From: Kitasatospora sp. CB01950
Lineage (GTDB): Bacteria > Actinomycetota > Actinomycetes > Streptomycetales > Streptomycetaceae
DNA: 64,000 bases
Direction of reading: 5' to 3'
Assembly (NCBI RefSeq): GCF_001905465.1
Contig: NZ_LISX01000008.1
Span: 338,957-402,956, forward strand
Shown here: one piece after another, positions 24,216 to 33,504 of the stretch
How the letters are laid out: every line of letters begins with the position of its first letter
Position numbering within the stretch: position 1 is the stretch's first letter
Notes under the pieces: model-generated
The model's input: only the letters and a program-made list of their open reading frames with translations
Database searches by the model: none
Told to the model about the DNA's origin: nothing
Translations under genes and position numbers: made by a program

Positions 24216-27128
24216 TCAGCCGGTCGGCGCCGGTGAACCCGACGGCGCCGGCGAGCCGCCGCCGTTCTTCGACTCGGCCGCCATCGCGGCGTCCAGCGCC
24301 TTCTGCAGGGCCTGCTGCGCCTGCCCGTAGGCCGCCCAGTCGCCGTTCTTCAGCGCGGCCTGGCCGTCGGTGAACGCCTTCTGGGCGTCCGCCAGCGCCT
24401 TGTCCAGCGCCGGGTTGGCGCCCGGCGTGGTCGGGGCGGGCGGGGTGGTGCTGCCCGGGTCGGCGGGGGCGGGCGGGGTGGTGGCCCCGCCGGCCGTCGG
24501 GCCGAGCACCTTCGCCAGCGCCTTGTCCAGGGTGTCCTCAAGGGCCACGTTGTGGTCCCCGTACACCGCCAGCACCTTCTTCAGCACCGGCACCTTCGCA
24601 CCGCGCGCCACCAGGTACACCGGCTCCACGTTGAGGATGCCGCCGCCGACCGGCAGGGTCAGCAGGTTGCCGTACACCAGGTCGGAGTCGGTGCCGCTGC
24701 GCAGCAGCGTCAGCTGGCGGGCGACCTCGGTGTCGGAGTTGAACTTCGCCTGCGTCAGCGCCGGGCCGAGCGCGCCCGACTCGGACGTCATCCGCAGGAG
24801 CCGCAACTTGCCGTAGTCGTCCCCGGGGTCGGCGTCCGCCGTGAGGAACGCGGCCAGGTTCTTCCGGCCCGAGGGCACGAACGAGCTGGTCAGCGAGAAG
24901 CTGGCCTTCGCCGCGTCCGGCATCCGCACCGTCAGGTAGTACGGCGGCTGCACCTCGTCGGCGTTGACGGTCGGGTCGACCGGCACCTCCCAGATGTCGG
25001 TGCCGTTGAAGAACGCCGTGGCGTCCGTCATGTGGTACATCCCGAGCAGGTCGCGCTGCACCTTGAACAGGTCCTGCGGGTAGCGCAGGTGCGCCTCCAG
25101 CTCCTTCGGGATGTCCGCCTTCGGCTGGACGGTGCCCGGGAACGCCTTCATCCAGGTCTTCAGCACCGGGTCGGCCTCGTCCCACTGGTAGAGCGTCACC
25201 TCACCGGTGTACGCGTCGACCGTGGCCTTCACCGAGTTGCGGATGTAGTTGACCTCGTTGACGGCGCTCAGGGTGCGGCCGCGCTGGTCGGTCAGCGAGT
25301 CCTTGGTGGCGTCGCCCAGCACCGTCTTCGACGCGAACGGGAAACCGTCCGAGGTGGTGTAGCCGTCCAGCACCCACACCAGCCGGCCGTTCTCCACCAC
25401 CGGGTACGGGTCGGCGTCGATCGACAGCCACGGCGCGACCTTCTCCACCCGCTCCTTGGGGGTGCGGTCGTAGAGGATCTTCGCGCCGTCCTTGATCGCG
25501 CCCGAGTACAGGATCTGCGGCTCGCCGAACTTCATCGCGTACGCGGCCCGGGTCAGCGGGTTGTCCAGCGAGACGCCGCTGCCGCCGGTGTACTGGTACG
25601 TCCGGTCCGGGTCGGAGTCCCGGGTGTAGTCGATCTCGTCCATGCCGGGGCCGACGATCGAGTACATGGTGGACTTCTCGCCGTAGTACACCCGCTGCTG
25701 GTAGTCGCCCAGCGACCCGGTGGTCGGCAGCGACTGCTGGGTGTAGACCGGGTTGCCGTTGGCGTCGACCTGGTTGCCCTTGGCGGCGACCATGCCGTAG
25801 CCGTGGGTGTACTTGAAGTGGTCGTTGATGAAGTTGCGCTGCTGAACGCCCGACAGGTCCAGCTCGCGGACGCCCATCACGGTGTCCTGGTCGCCGTACC
25901 GGTCCACGTCCAGGGTCTTCGGGAACGAGTAGTACTGCCGCAGCGCCTGGTTCTGCTGGAACGTCGGCGACACCACGTTCGGGTCCAGCAGCCGGATGTC
26001 CGAGATCGTCTGCGCGTCCTGCTTCAGCTTGCCCGCTTCCGGGGCGTCCGTCGGCGTGTACGGCTGCACGTCGACGCCGGCGATGCCGTAGGCCTGCCGG
26101 GTCGCGTCGATGTTCTTCTGGATGTACGGCGTCTCCCGGGCCTGCTCGTTCGGCTTGACCTGGAACTGCTGCACGATCGCCGGGTACAGCCCGCCGACCA
26201 GCACCGCCGACAGCGCCATCAGCCCGAAGCCGATCAGCGCCGGCGCCCAGGTCCGCCGCACCGGCGTCAGGAAGAACAGCACCGCGCAGATGATCGCCAC
26301 GAAGAACAGGATCGTCTTGGCCGGCAGGAACGCGTTCGCGTCCACGTACCGCAGACCGGTCCAGCCCTCGACGCCCTTGTACGACTCGCTCTTCACCGCC
26401 AGCGCGTACCGGTCCAGCCAGTACGCCCCCGCCTTCAGCAGCACGAACACGCCCAGCAGCACGGCCAGATGACCCTGTGCCCCGGCGCTCGCCCGGCGGC
26501 CCGGGCCCTGCAGCCTCAGCCCGCCGTACAGGTAGTGCACGGCCGCCGACGCCAGCAGCGACACGATCACCGCGCTGAACGCGAAGCCCAGCAGGAACTC
26601 GTACCAGGGCAGGTCGAACGCGTAGAACGAGACGTCCAGGTGGAACTGGCTGTCCTTCTGCCCGAACGAGGTGCCGTTGACCCACAGCATCCACGTCCGC
26701 CAGTGCGCGCCCGCGGCCGCGCCGGCCGCCAGGCCGACCAGCAGCGCCAGGCCGATCAGCAGCCACTTGCGGAACGGCGCCACGCCCATCCGGTAGCGGT
26801 CCAGGCTCTGCTGCTCCACCGACATCGCCGCCAGCGGCGGCCGCAACCGGTACGCCAGCCACAGGTTGAACCCGACCACCAGCGCCATCAGCAGCCCGAA
26901 CACCGCGAACAGGCCGGCCTTCGCGCCCAGCTGCGAGGTGAACACCGAGCCGTACTTGACCGACCGGAACCACAACCAGTCGGTCCACAGGCCGGCCACC
27001 AGCGCGAACACCAGGAACAGGGCCGCCAGCACACCGGCCGTCAGCAGCAGCACCTTTGTCCGGCGCGGTGGCGGCCCGACTCTCGCTCGGAAACCCGGAT
27101 CGGAGCGATCCGGCATCTGGAAGGTCAA
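24216..27128 (-). CDS. UPF0182-family large membrane protein
   Basis: A 970-residue protein of the actinobacterial UPF0182 family, whose function is not established. About seven membrane helices lie in residues 25-325. A large extracytoplasmic domain follows (for example VRELDLSGVQQRNFINDHFK, HGYGMVAAKGNQVD, VGPGMDEIDYTR). The C-terminal 120 residues are a Pro/Ala/Thr-rich linker, a short Ala-rich helical segment and a Gly/Pro tail. The start is TTG 27128 with GAGGTGG just upstream; an internal ATG four codons later lacks a ribosome site. It is divergent from the PPA1309 gene. Role unknown. Confidence 0.9.
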   Translation of the reverse strand: MTFQMPDRSDPGFRARVGPPPRRTKVLLLTAGVLAALFLVFALVAGLWTDWLWFRSVKYGSVFTSQLGAKAGLFAVFGLLMALVVGFNLWLAYRLRPPLAAMSVEQQSLDRYRMGVAPFRKWLLIGLALLVGLAAGAAAGAHWRTWMLWVNGTSFGQKDSQFHLDVSFYAFDLPWYEFLLGFAFSAVIVSLLASAAVHYLYGGLRLQGPGRRASAGAQGHLAVLLGVFVLLKAGAYWLDRYALAVKSESYKGVEGWTGLRYVDANAFLPAKTILFFVAIICAVLFFLTPVRRTWAPALIGFGLMALSAVLVGGLYPAIVQQFQVKPNEQARETPYIQKNIDATRQAYGIAGVDVQPYTPTDAPEAGKLKQDAQTISDIRLLDPNVVSPTFQQNQALRQYYSFPKTLDVDRYGDQDTVMGVRELDLSGVQQRNFINDHFKYTHGYGMVAAKGNQVDANGNPVYTQQSLPTTGSLGDYQQRVYYGEKSTMYSIVGPGMDEIDYTRDSDPDRTYQYTGGSGVSLDNPLTRAAYAMKFGEPQILYSGAIKDGAKILYDRTPKERVEKVAPWLSIDADPYPVVENGRLVWVLDGYTTSDGFPFASKTVLGDATKDSLTDQRGRTLSAVNEVNYIRNSVKATVDAYTGEVTLYQWDEADPVLKTWMKAFPGTVQPKADIPKELEAHLRYPQDLFKVQRDLLGMYHMTDATAFFNGTDIWEVPVDPTVNADEVQPPYYLTVRMPDAAKASFSLTSSFVPSGRKNLAAFLTADADPGDDYGKLRLLRMTSESGALGPALTQAKFNSDTEVARQLTLLRSGTDSDLVYGNLLTLPVGGGILNVEPVYLVARGAKVPVLKKVLAVYGDHNVALEDTLDKALAKVLGPTAGGATTPPAPADPGSTTPPAPTTPGANPALDKALADAQKAFTDGQAALKNGDWAAYGQAQQALQKALDAAMAAESKNGGGSPAPSGSPAPTG

Positions 27129-27288
27129 GACGCCACCTCAGCTGTTGTTGTCGTTGGGGATGACGGTGTCGCGCCGTGGACGGGCGGACACCGGGACTCC
27201 CATGTGGAACTTAAACAGTCTTTACCGGAGTTCCCGGAGACTGCGTCGGAGTTGGAGACGGCCGCCCCGAACATGTGAGGATGGCCCC

Positions 27289-27849
27289 ATGTCCGACTCC
27301 CCTGACCTGACCAACGCTGCCTCCGGCATGCCCGCCGCCACCCCCCTCACCCGGGCCGCGCTGGAGATCGACGAGCACGCCGCCACCCTCGGCTGGGACG
27401 GCCCGGCCCGCCTGTTCGCGCTGGTCGACAACGCCCAGATGCGCAAGGCCAACCCGCGGCTCGCCACGCAGCTCGGCCTGGACGAGAACCCGACCGGCCT
27501 CACCCCGGTCGAGCAGGAGGAGATCCCCCGGGGCACCGAACTCGACCGCTTCCTCGGCACCATCGCCTGGCCCGACGGCGTGGTCGGCTGCGCCCTGGTC
27601 GTCGAGCGCCTGATGCTCCCGCCGGGCGCCGAGTCCTCCCGCCCGAAGAACGCCACCGAGCAGGAGATCAACGACTGGGTGGCGACCCACCCGCAGCGCC
27701 AGGAAGTCCGCATCACCGCCGCTGTCCTCCGCGGCGGCGGCCGCGAGGTCGCCCTCCGCCTCCGCGAGAAGGACATCGCCCGCGAGGTCCTCACCGGCCC
27801 CGACCTCGTCCCCAACCTCACCACCGCCCTCCTGGCCACCTTCCAGTAG
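27289..27849 (+). CDS. PPA1309-family conserved actinobacterial protein
   Basis: A 186-residue cytoplasmic protein matching the PPA1309 family of actinobacteria, function unknown. Recognisable segments are EIDEHAATLGWDGPARLFAL, TPVEQEEIPRGTELDRFLG, WPDGVVGCALVVERLMLPP and EVRITAAVLRGG. ATG 27289 has TGAGGATGG upstream; the longer open frame is antisense to UPF0182. It is divergent from UPF0182, a neighbourhood I recall as conserved in streptomycetes, which hints at a shared pathway without showing one. Confidence 0.85.
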   Translation: MSDSPDLTNAASGMPAATPLTRAALEIDEHAATLGWDGPARLFALVDNAQMRKANPRLATQLGLDENPTGLTPVEQEEIPRGTELDRFLGTIAWPDGVVGCALVVERLMLPPGAESSRPKNATEQEINDWVATHPQRQEVRITAAVLRGGGREVALRLREKDIAREVLTGPDLVPNLTTALLATFQ

Positions 27850-27871
27850 GCGAACCGGGAGGTCGCTCCCC

Positions 27872-27961
27872 GGGGCGCGGGAACTGCGCGCAGCGGAAGG
27901 CACTCAACAGCAAGGTCGCGACGCGGACAATAACGTGCCGTTCGTCGCGACCTTGCTGTTG
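27872..27961. repeat. Second GGGGCGCGGGAACTGCGCG element with 19-bp terminator hairpin
   Basis: The sequence GGGGCGCGGGAACTGCGCG (27872-27890) matches the arm of the repeat at 19182. It is followed by perfect 19-bp arms CAACAGCAAGGTCGCGACG (27905-27923) and 27943-27961 around a 19-base loop. The element lies between the convergent PPA1309 and PDZ-Lon genes and probably terminates both. Confidence 0.85.
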
Positions 27962-27967
27962 CAGCCA

Positions 27968-29050
27968 CTACTTGTTGCAGCTGGGCAGCGCCGCCTTGTC
28001 CCCGCTCCGGATGGAGTCCAGGGCCTTGACCGCGCCGGCGAGGTTCTCGACCTTGACCAGCGTGAGCCCGGAGGGCGTCCCCTTCGTCGCCTCGGTGCAG
28101 TTGTCCGCCGGCGTGAAGAAGTACTCCGCGCCCTTGTCCCGCGCCGCTATCAGCTTCATCTGGATGCCGCCGATCGGCCCGACCGTCCCGTCGTCGTCGA
28201 TGGTGCCAGTGCCCGCCACGAACTTGCCGCCGGTGAGGTCGGTGGCGGTGAGCTTGTCGACGATGCCGAGCGCGAACATCAGGCCGGCGCTCGGGCCGCC
28301 GACGTCCTGCAGGCCGATGTCGATCTTGAACGGGTAGGTGTGGTCGACGCCGGGCGTGATCCCGACGATGGCCCGGTCCTCGTCCGGCGCCTTCGCGGTG
28401 GTGATCGTCACCTGCTGCTCGTTCGCCGGGTCCGGCGTCGCGTCGGCGGCCTTGGCGTGCGGGACCACGGTGAAGACGGCGTTCTCGCCGGGCTTGTGCT
28501 TCATCACCTGCTCGGCGACCTGGGTCCGGCTGTTGATCGCCACGCCGTCCACCGCGACGATCCGGTCACCGGCGTGCAGCTTGCCCTCGGAGGGGCCGCC
28601 GGCGGTCACCGAAGAGACGATGATCTGCGTGGTGACCGGGATGTCCAGCTGCTTGAGCGCGGCGGTCTTCGCACTGTCCTCGGAGGACGCGAACTCCTCC
28701 GCGTTCTGCTGCTGGGCCTCCTGGTCGGTCTGCCCCTTCGGGTACACGTTGTCGTGCGGCACCACGAGCACGTCCCCGCGCATCCAGCCGACGATCGCCG
28801 AGATCAGGCTGGGCTGGTAGTTCGCCCCGGTGACCTGGACCGTGGTCATGTTGAGGTGACCGCTGGTCGGATAGGTCTCCCGCCCGGTGATGGTGATCAC
28901 CGGGGTGCCGGTCTTGTCCTGCGTGCCGAGGGTGTTGTACGTCGGCCCCGGGCTCATCTCGGTGAACGGCACCTTCATCAGGACCGAGGCACAGAGCAGG
29001 CCTATCAGCAGCAGGGTGGCGGCGAGCATGGTCGCCGATCGGCGTGGCAT
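27968..29050 (-). CDS. PDZ-domain Lon-like (S16) serine protease, YlbL family
   Basis: A 360-residue membrane-anchored protease. One N-terminal helix (about 8-26) anchors it. A PDZ domain lies at about 140-200 (GKLHAGDRIVAVDGVAINSR). The C-terminal Lon protease domain has the Ser-Lys dyad Ser254 (GGPSAGLMFALG) and Lys299 (GIQMKLIAARDKGA). There is no AAA domain, so it degrades or cuts substrates without ATP unfolding, on the outer face of the membrane. Actinobacterial homologues are conserved and poorly characterised. It is convergent with PPA1309. Confidence 0.9.
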   Translation of the reverse strand: MPRRSATMLAATLLLIGLLCASVLMKVPFTEMSPGPTYNTLGTQDKTGTPVITITGRETYPTSGHLNMTTVQVTGANYQPSLISAIVGWMRGDVLVVPHDNVYPKGQTDQEAQQQNAEEFASSEDSAKTAALKQLDIPVTTQIIVSSVTAGGPSEGKLHAGDRIVAVDGVAINSRTQVAEQVMKHKPGENAVFTVVPHAKAADATPDPANEQQVTITTAKAPDEDRAIVGITPGVDHTYPFKIDIGLQDVGGPSAGLMFALGIVDKLTATDLTGGKFVAGTGTIDDDGTVGPIGGIQMKLIAARDKGAEYFFTPADNCTEATKGTPSGLTLVKVENLAGAVKALDSIRSGDKAALPSCNK

Positions 29051-29119
29051 GGCACGACAGTACGGGAAGTGAAGGTCGTCATGTACTGCCGGTGCGCCCC
29101 CGTCGCCGCCCCTCGGCAG

Positions 29120-29299
29120 CTACTTCTCGTCGGCGCGTCCGCTGCCGGTGCTGCGCTCCATCGCGGCACGGAAGCGTTCGTGTTCGGCGAGCGAGGACGG
29201 GTCGGTGATCGAGCGCGGCGGCCGCGCCGCCCATCCCGCCCACACCGAGGCCAGCAGTCCGGCCACTACAGGAATGATCAACCAGGCAAGCGCAGCCAT
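29120..29299 (-). CDS. Small single-pass membrane protein
   Basis: A 59-residue protein: MAALAWLIIPVVAGLLASVW forms one membrane helix, followed by a basic then charged tail (RPPRSITDPSSLAEHERFRA). ATG 29299 has GGGGAG seven bases upstream, which decides the start over an ATG five codons earlier. From memory, similar proteins are widely conserved in streptomycetes beside the PDZ-Lon gene; the function is unknown. Confidence 0.7.
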   Translation of the reverse strand: MAALAWLIIPVVAGLLASVWAGWAARPPRSITDPSSLAEHERFRAAMERSTGSGRADEK

Positions 29300-29458
29300 C
29301 TTCGAACTCCCCACAGGCTCGTCATGCGTATCAGCAGATTAACCGCCTACCGGAGGAACGGCGCGTGCGGTGTCCGAGTTACGGGACCCCTGGCGCGCCC
29401 GCCGTCCCCGGATACCCCCGAACGGGGAACGAGCGGGGCGCGGAGCGGACACGGGCGG

Positions 29459-29899
29459 TCAGCAGGAGCCCGCGCCGACCCATTCCTCCTCGCCGTCGGC
29501 GAAAACCTGGTGTTTCCAGATCGGCACCTCGTGCTTGAGGTCGTCGATCAGCCGTCGGGAGGCCTCGAACGCCTCCCCGCGGTGCGGACAGGAGACCGCG
29601 ACGATCACCGCGACATCCCCGATCTCCAGCCGGCCGGTGCGGTGCACCGCAGCCAGCGCCCGGACCGGGAAGTCCGCGCAGATCTTCTCGGCGATCCGGC
29701 GCAGCTCCCGCACCGCGCTCGGGTGGGCGCTGTACTCCAGCGCCGCGACGGCCTTCCCGCCGTCGTGGTCGCGCACCGTGCCGACGAACAGCGTGGTGCC
29801 GCCCGCCGCGTCGTCGCCGACCGCCGCGTGCACCTCGTCCAGGGAGAGCGGCGTCTCGCGGACGGCGAGCAGCCGGATCGGGTCGTGGTTCTCGGACAT
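29459..29899 (-). CDS. moaE: Molybdopterin synthase catalytic subunit MoaE
   Basis: MoaE (146 residues) inserts sulphur from MoaD thiocarboxylate into precursor Z. Family segments are present: TTLFVGTVRDHDGGKAVAAL, LEYSAHPSAVRELRR, VHRTGRLEIGDVAVIVAVSC, and the catalytic-lysine region KHEVPIWKHQ. An upstream in-frame ATG at 29911 would add four residues; neither start has an ideal ribosome site. No other molybdopterin genes are nearby. Confidence 0.92.
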   Translation of the reverse strand: MSENHDPIRLLAVRETPLSLDEVHAAVGDDAAGGTTLFVGTVRDHDGGKAVAALEYSAHPSAVRELRRIAEKICADFPVRALAAVHRTGRLEIGDVAVIVAVSCPHRGEAFEASRRLIDDLKHEVPIWKHQVFADGEEEWVGAGSC

Positions 29900-29938
29900 G
29901 GCCCCCATCATTCCGCATCCGATCGGCGCGACCGCCGG

Positions 29939-29980
29939 GATTTTCGCACCGCGGAACGGTCGTCCCGCGGTGCGAAAATC
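29939..29980. terminator. Perfect 16-bp hairpin between the SDR gene and moaE
   Basis: Arms GATTTTCGCACCGCGG (29939-29954) and 29965-29980 pair exactly around a ten-base loop. It lies seven bases past the SDR stop and 39 bases before the moaE start, so it ends the SDR transcript. The AAAATC/GATTTT ends also provide a partial U-tract. Confidence 0.88.
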
Positions 29981-29986
29981 CGGTGG

Positions 29987-31135
29987 TCAGATCCGCCGGT
30001 GCTTGCGGGCCCGGCGGACCAGCGCCGCCGTGCCGATCAGCGCCACCGTGGCGCCGGCCGCGCCCAGGCTGGTGGCGGCCTCCTTGCCGCCCAGCCGGCG
30101 ACCGGCCACCGCGTGCTTGCCGGACACCTGGGCGAGCAGCTCGGCCAGCACCTCCTCGTTGGTGTGCTCGGGCCGCCAGCCCGCCTCGTGCAGCCGGCTG
30201 CCGGACACCACCCAGGGGTACATCGTGTACGCGAGGTCGCCGGCCGGGGCCGGGGTCAGGCCGAGGCGGTGCAGCCGGGCGGCGGTGCCCAGGGCCAGCG
30301 AGGCGGGCAGTTCCATCCGGCGGATCCCGGACAGCTCCTCCACGTCCTCCTGCTCCAGCCAGCCGTCGCAGCCGACCGTCACCTCGCCCTCGACCAGGCC
30401 GAGCGCCGCGTACTCCAGCGCCGAGGCCAGGTCGTCCAGGTGGCAGAACTGCCAGCACGGACGGGAGCCGGCCACCACCAGCAGGCGCGGGGCCTCGAAG
30501 TGGCGGGTGAGCACGGTGTCGATGCCGGGGCCGACCACCACGGCCGGGCGCAGCACGGTGATCTGCAGGCCGGGGTGGGCGCGCGGGGCGCGGCGGGCCA
30601 GCCGTTCGATCTCCAGCAGGTCGCCGACCAGCGAGGCCTCCTCGGTGGCCCGCAGCTCGGAGTCCTCGGCGAGCGGGACTTCGTTGTCGGCGAGCGCGCC
30701 GTAGACCATCGCGGAGGTGCACAGCACGACGCGGTGCACCCCGGCGGCCGCCGCGGCGGTCACCACGGTCTGCGCGCCGCGCACGTTGTAGGCGCTGCGG
30801 GTGCGCGGGTCGGACTCCATGCCGAGGTCCATCGCCAGGTGCACCACGACGTCCACGCCGGTCAGCCGCTCGGCGACGGCCGGGTCGCGGACGTCGAGCA
30901 CGCGCCAGTGCACGCCGGGGACTTCGCCGCGGCGGTCGTCCACCGCGAGCACCCGGCGCACGTGCGGCGAGGCCACCAGGCGTTGGGCGACGCGCTCACC
31001 GAGCACGCCCGCCGCGCCGGTGACGGCCACGGTAAGGGGTTTGCCGCCGTAGGCTGGAGACGGCGAACCGGCATCGGCCGGCGCATCCTCGCCCTCGGTC
31101 AGCCCAGAGCGAACGTCCGAAGGCGGGGAACTCAC
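29987..31135 (-). CDS. NAD-dependent epimerase/dehydratase-like (extended SDR) protein with C-terminal membrane anchor
   Basis: A 382-residue protein. After a 33-residue acidic leader, a Rossmann domain begins with TGAAGVLG (39-46), followed by VLDVRDP, VVHLAMDLG, YNVRGAQTVV and TSAMVYGALADN, the order of extended SDR proteins. The active-site Lys of YxxxK appears to be missing (VGDLLEIERLARR stands where Yx3K is expected), so it may bind nucleotide sugars or NAD without catalysis. The last 30 residues are a glycine/alanine-rich helix and RRARKHRR, a membrane anchor. The GTG start has GGAGG upstream. It is divergent from the DUF2342 gene. Confidence 0.82.
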   Translation of the reverse strand: MSSPPSDVRSGLTEGEDAPADAGSPSPAYGGKPLTVAVTGAAGVLGERVAQRLVASPHVRRVLAVDDRRGEVPGVHWRVLDVRDPAVAERLTGVDVVVHLAMDLGMESDPRTRSAYNVRGAQTVVTAAAAAGVHRVVLCTSAMVYGALADNEVPLAEDSELRATEEASLVGDLLEIERLARRAPRAHPGLQITVLRPAVVVGPGIDTVLTRHFEAPRLLVVAGSRPCWQFCHLDDLASALEYAALGLVEGEVTVGCDGWLEQEDVEELSGIRRMELPASLALGTAARLHRLGLTPAPAGDLAYTMYPWVVSGSRLHEAGWRPEHTNEEVLAELLAQVSGKHAVAGRRLGGKEAATSLGAAGATVALIGTAALVRRARKHRRI

Positions 31136-31326
31136 CGGCCATCCTCCACGGTTAGCTTAAGTGCGTACGTACGAGTGTCACGCACCGTCCATCCTGCCCG
31201 AGGCTCAGCCCCTGCGGTGCACCCGGCGCGGTCGGCCGCGAGACCATTGAAGCCGCCCGGAGCCTCCGGGCAACAGAATTTCCCGCCACACCACCCGCGT
31301 GACGGCCGACCAGATCGAGGATCCCC

Positions 31327-32886
31327 GTGAACGACCTCCCCTTCGGATTCGGCGTTCCCCCCGAGGAGCCCGAGGACGGCGACAACAAGGGCAAGAAGGA
31401 CGGCGAGCAGGGCGACTCCACCCCGCAGCAGCAGCCGTTCGGCTTCGGCAACGGAAACCCCTTCGGGGCGCTGTTCGGCATGGGCGGCGCCGGCGGGGCG
31501 GGCGGCGACAACCCGTTCGCCGCGATGATGGGCGGTTTCAACCCCAACGACCTGGGCGCGGCGTTCCAGCAGCTCGGGCAGATGCTCTCGTTCGAGGGCG
31601 GCCCGGTCAACTGGGAGCTGGCCAAGAACATCGCCCGGCAGACCGTGGTCGCCGAGCAGCCCGAGGGCAAGAGCAAGGACCGCTCGGTGGGCGCCGCCGA
31701 GCGCACCGCCGTCGTCGAGTCGGTCCGCCTGGCGGACCTGTGGCTGGACTCGGCGACCGAGTTCCCGTCCACCTCCTCGGCGGCCGTGGCGTGGAGCCGC
31801 GCCGAGTGGATCGAGGCCACCCTGCCGGTCTGGAAGGACCTGGTCGACCCGGTCGCCGAGCGGGTCGGCAACGCCATGGGCGGCGTGCTGCCCGAGGAGA
31901 TGCAGGCCGTGGCCGGGCCGCTGATGGGCATGATGCGCTCCATGGGCGGCGCCATGTTCGGCACCCAGATCGGGCAGGCGCTCGGCGCGCTGGCCGCCGA
32001 GGTGCTCGGCTCGACCGACGTCGGCCTGCCGCTCGCCCCGGCCGGGAAGGCCGCGCTGCTGCCGCAGAACATCGCCGAGTTCGGCGACGGGCTGAACGTG
32101 CCCGCCGAGGAGGTCCGGCTCTACCTGGCCCTGCGCGAGGCCGCCCACCAGCGGCTCTTCGCCCACGTGCCGTGGCTGCGGGCTCACCTGTTCGGCGCGG
32201 TCGAGGCGTACGCGCACGGCATCAAGGTCGACACCTCGCGGATGGAGGAGCTGGTCGGCCAGCTCGACCCGAGCAACCCCGAGGCCCTCCAGGACGCGCT
32301 GGCCGGCGGCCTGCTGCAGCCCGAGGACACCCCCGAGCAGAAGGCCGCGCTGGCCCGGCTGGAGACCGCACTCGCCCTGGTCGAGGGCTGGGTCGACGCC
32401 GTCGTGCACGCCGCCGCCACCCCGCACCTGCCGCACGCCGCCGCGCTGCGCGAGACGCTTCGCCGCCGCCGCGCCACCGGCGGCCCCGCCGAGCAGACCT
32501 TCGCCACCCTGGTCGGCCTGGAGCTGCGCCCGCGCCGCCTGCGCGACGCCTCCCGGCTGTGGGCCTCGCTCGCCGACGCCCGCGGCGTCGAGGGCCGCGA
32601 CGCGCTGTGGAGCCACCCCGACATGCTGCCCACCGCCGCCGACCTGGACGACCCGGACGGCTTCGTGCACCGCGACACCAGCGCCGAGATCGAGGGCGGT
32701 TTCGACTTCGACGCGCTGACCAAGCTGCTCGGCGAGGCCGCCGGCGGCGGCGCGAAGCCCGACCTGACCAAGGGCGACGCCGCTTCCGGCGACGACCCGG
32801 CCGAGGGCAAGGGCAAGGGCGACGACAAGGCCGAGGGCAAGGCCGACGGCAAGGACAACGACGGCCGGGAGGGCGACGCCAAGTGA
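31327..32886 (+). CDS. Zinc-dependent metalloprotease-like protein (DUF2342 family)
   Basis: A 519-residue protein of an actinobacterial family annotated as zinc-dependent metallopeptidases. The N-terminus is rich in Gly, Phe and Asn (FGFGNGNPFGALFGMGGAG). The conserved core holds LREAAHQRLFAHVPWLRAHL, with a likely metal-binding His, and ALVEGWVDAVVHAA. The C-terminal 50 residues are a charged Lys/Asp/Glu/Gly tail of low complexity. The start is GTG 31327 with GAGG upstream. It ends in a GTGA overlap with a Nudix gene. Actual proteolysis has not, to my knowledge, been shown for most members. Confidence 0.85.
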   Translation: MNDLPFGFGVPPEEPEDGDNKGKKDGEQGDSTPQQQPFGFGNGNPFGALFGMGGAGGAGGDNPFAAMMGGFNPNDLGAAFQQLGQMLSFEGGPVNWELAKNIARQTVVAEQPEGKSKDRSVGAAERTAVVESVRLADLWLDSATEFPSTSSAAVAWSRAEWIEATLPVWKDLVDPVAERVGNAMGGVLPEEMQAVAGPLMGMMRSMGGAMFGTQIGQALGALAAEVLGSTDVGLPLAPAGKAALLPQNIAEFGDGLNVPAEEVRLYLALREAAHQRLFAHVPWLRAHLFGAVEAYAHGIKVDTSRMEELVGQLDPSNPEALQDALAGGLLQPEDTPEQKAALARLETALALVEGWVDAVVHAAATPHLPHAAALRETLRRRRATGGPAEQTFATLVGLELRPRRLRDASRLWASLADARGVEGRDALWSHPDMLPTAADLDDPDGFVHRDTSAEIEGGFDFDALTKLLGEAAGGGAKPDLTKGDAASGDDPAEGKGKGDDKAEGKADGKDNDGREGDAK

Positions 32887-33446
32887 CGTCGCTGCACACC
32901 GATGCCGTCCGGGCACTGACCGACTGGGCGCCGGACGAGGACAGCCAGCAGGAGCTGCGCCGCGGCTACCTGGCGCACCTGGCGGCCAACCCCGACGGCC
33001 TGTGGCGGGCCTGCGTGCCCGGCCACATCACCGCCAGCGCGCTGGTGGTCGACCCGGCCGAGGGGCGGGTGCTGCTGACGCTGCACCCCAAGGTCGGGAT
33101 GTGGCTGCAGATGGGCGGCCACTGCGAGCCCGGCGACGCGACGCTCGCGGCGGCCGCGCTGCGCGAGGCGGTCGAGGAGTCCGGCATCGCCGACCTGGAG
33201 CTGCTCGAGGTCGGCGGCCGCACCACGCCGGTCAAGCTGGACCGGCACCACGTGCGCTGCATGGGCAAGGACCGGCCGGAGAACGTCCACCTGGACGTCC
33301 AGTACGTCGCCCTCGCCCCGGCCGGGGCGCGCGAGTTGATCAGCGAGGAGTCGCTGGACCTGCGCTGGTTCGGCTGGGAGCAGCTGCCCGCCGACACCGA
33401 CCACTCGGTGCGCGACCTGGTCGCGCGGGCCCGGGCGCTGGTCTGA
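32883..33446 (+). CDS. Nudix hydrolase
   Basis: A 187-residue protein. The Nudix helix is seen as GGHCEPGDATLAAAALREAV followed by EESGI. The catalytic REAVEESGI half is intact, and the first glutamate is in the GGHxEPGD variant common in this subfamily. The GTG start overlaps the stop of the DUF2342 gene by four bases, so the two are co-translated. The substrate cannot be told; nucleoside diphosphate derivatives are likely. Confidence 0.88.
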   Translation: MTSLHTDAVRALTDWAPDEDSQQELRRGYLAHLAANPDGLWRACVPGHITASALVVDPAEGRVLLTLHPKVGMWLQMGGHCEPGDATLAAAALREAVEESGIADLELLEVGGRTTPVKLDRHHVRCMGKDRPENVHLDVQYVALAPAGARELISEESLDLRWFGWEQLPADTDHSVRDLVARARALV

Positions 33447-33457
33447 GGTTCCTCCGT

Positions 33458-33492
33458 GACCCCCGTGGGCCCCTGACGGGCCTGCGGGGGTC
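33458..33492. terminator. Bidirectional hairpin terminator
   Basis: Outer arms GACCCCCG (33458-33465) and CGGGGGTC (33485-33492) with an inner GGCCC/GGGCC stem. It lies between the convergent Nudix and metallopeptidase genes. Confidence 0.75.
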
Positions 33493-33504
33493 CGTCGTTG
33501 TCCG

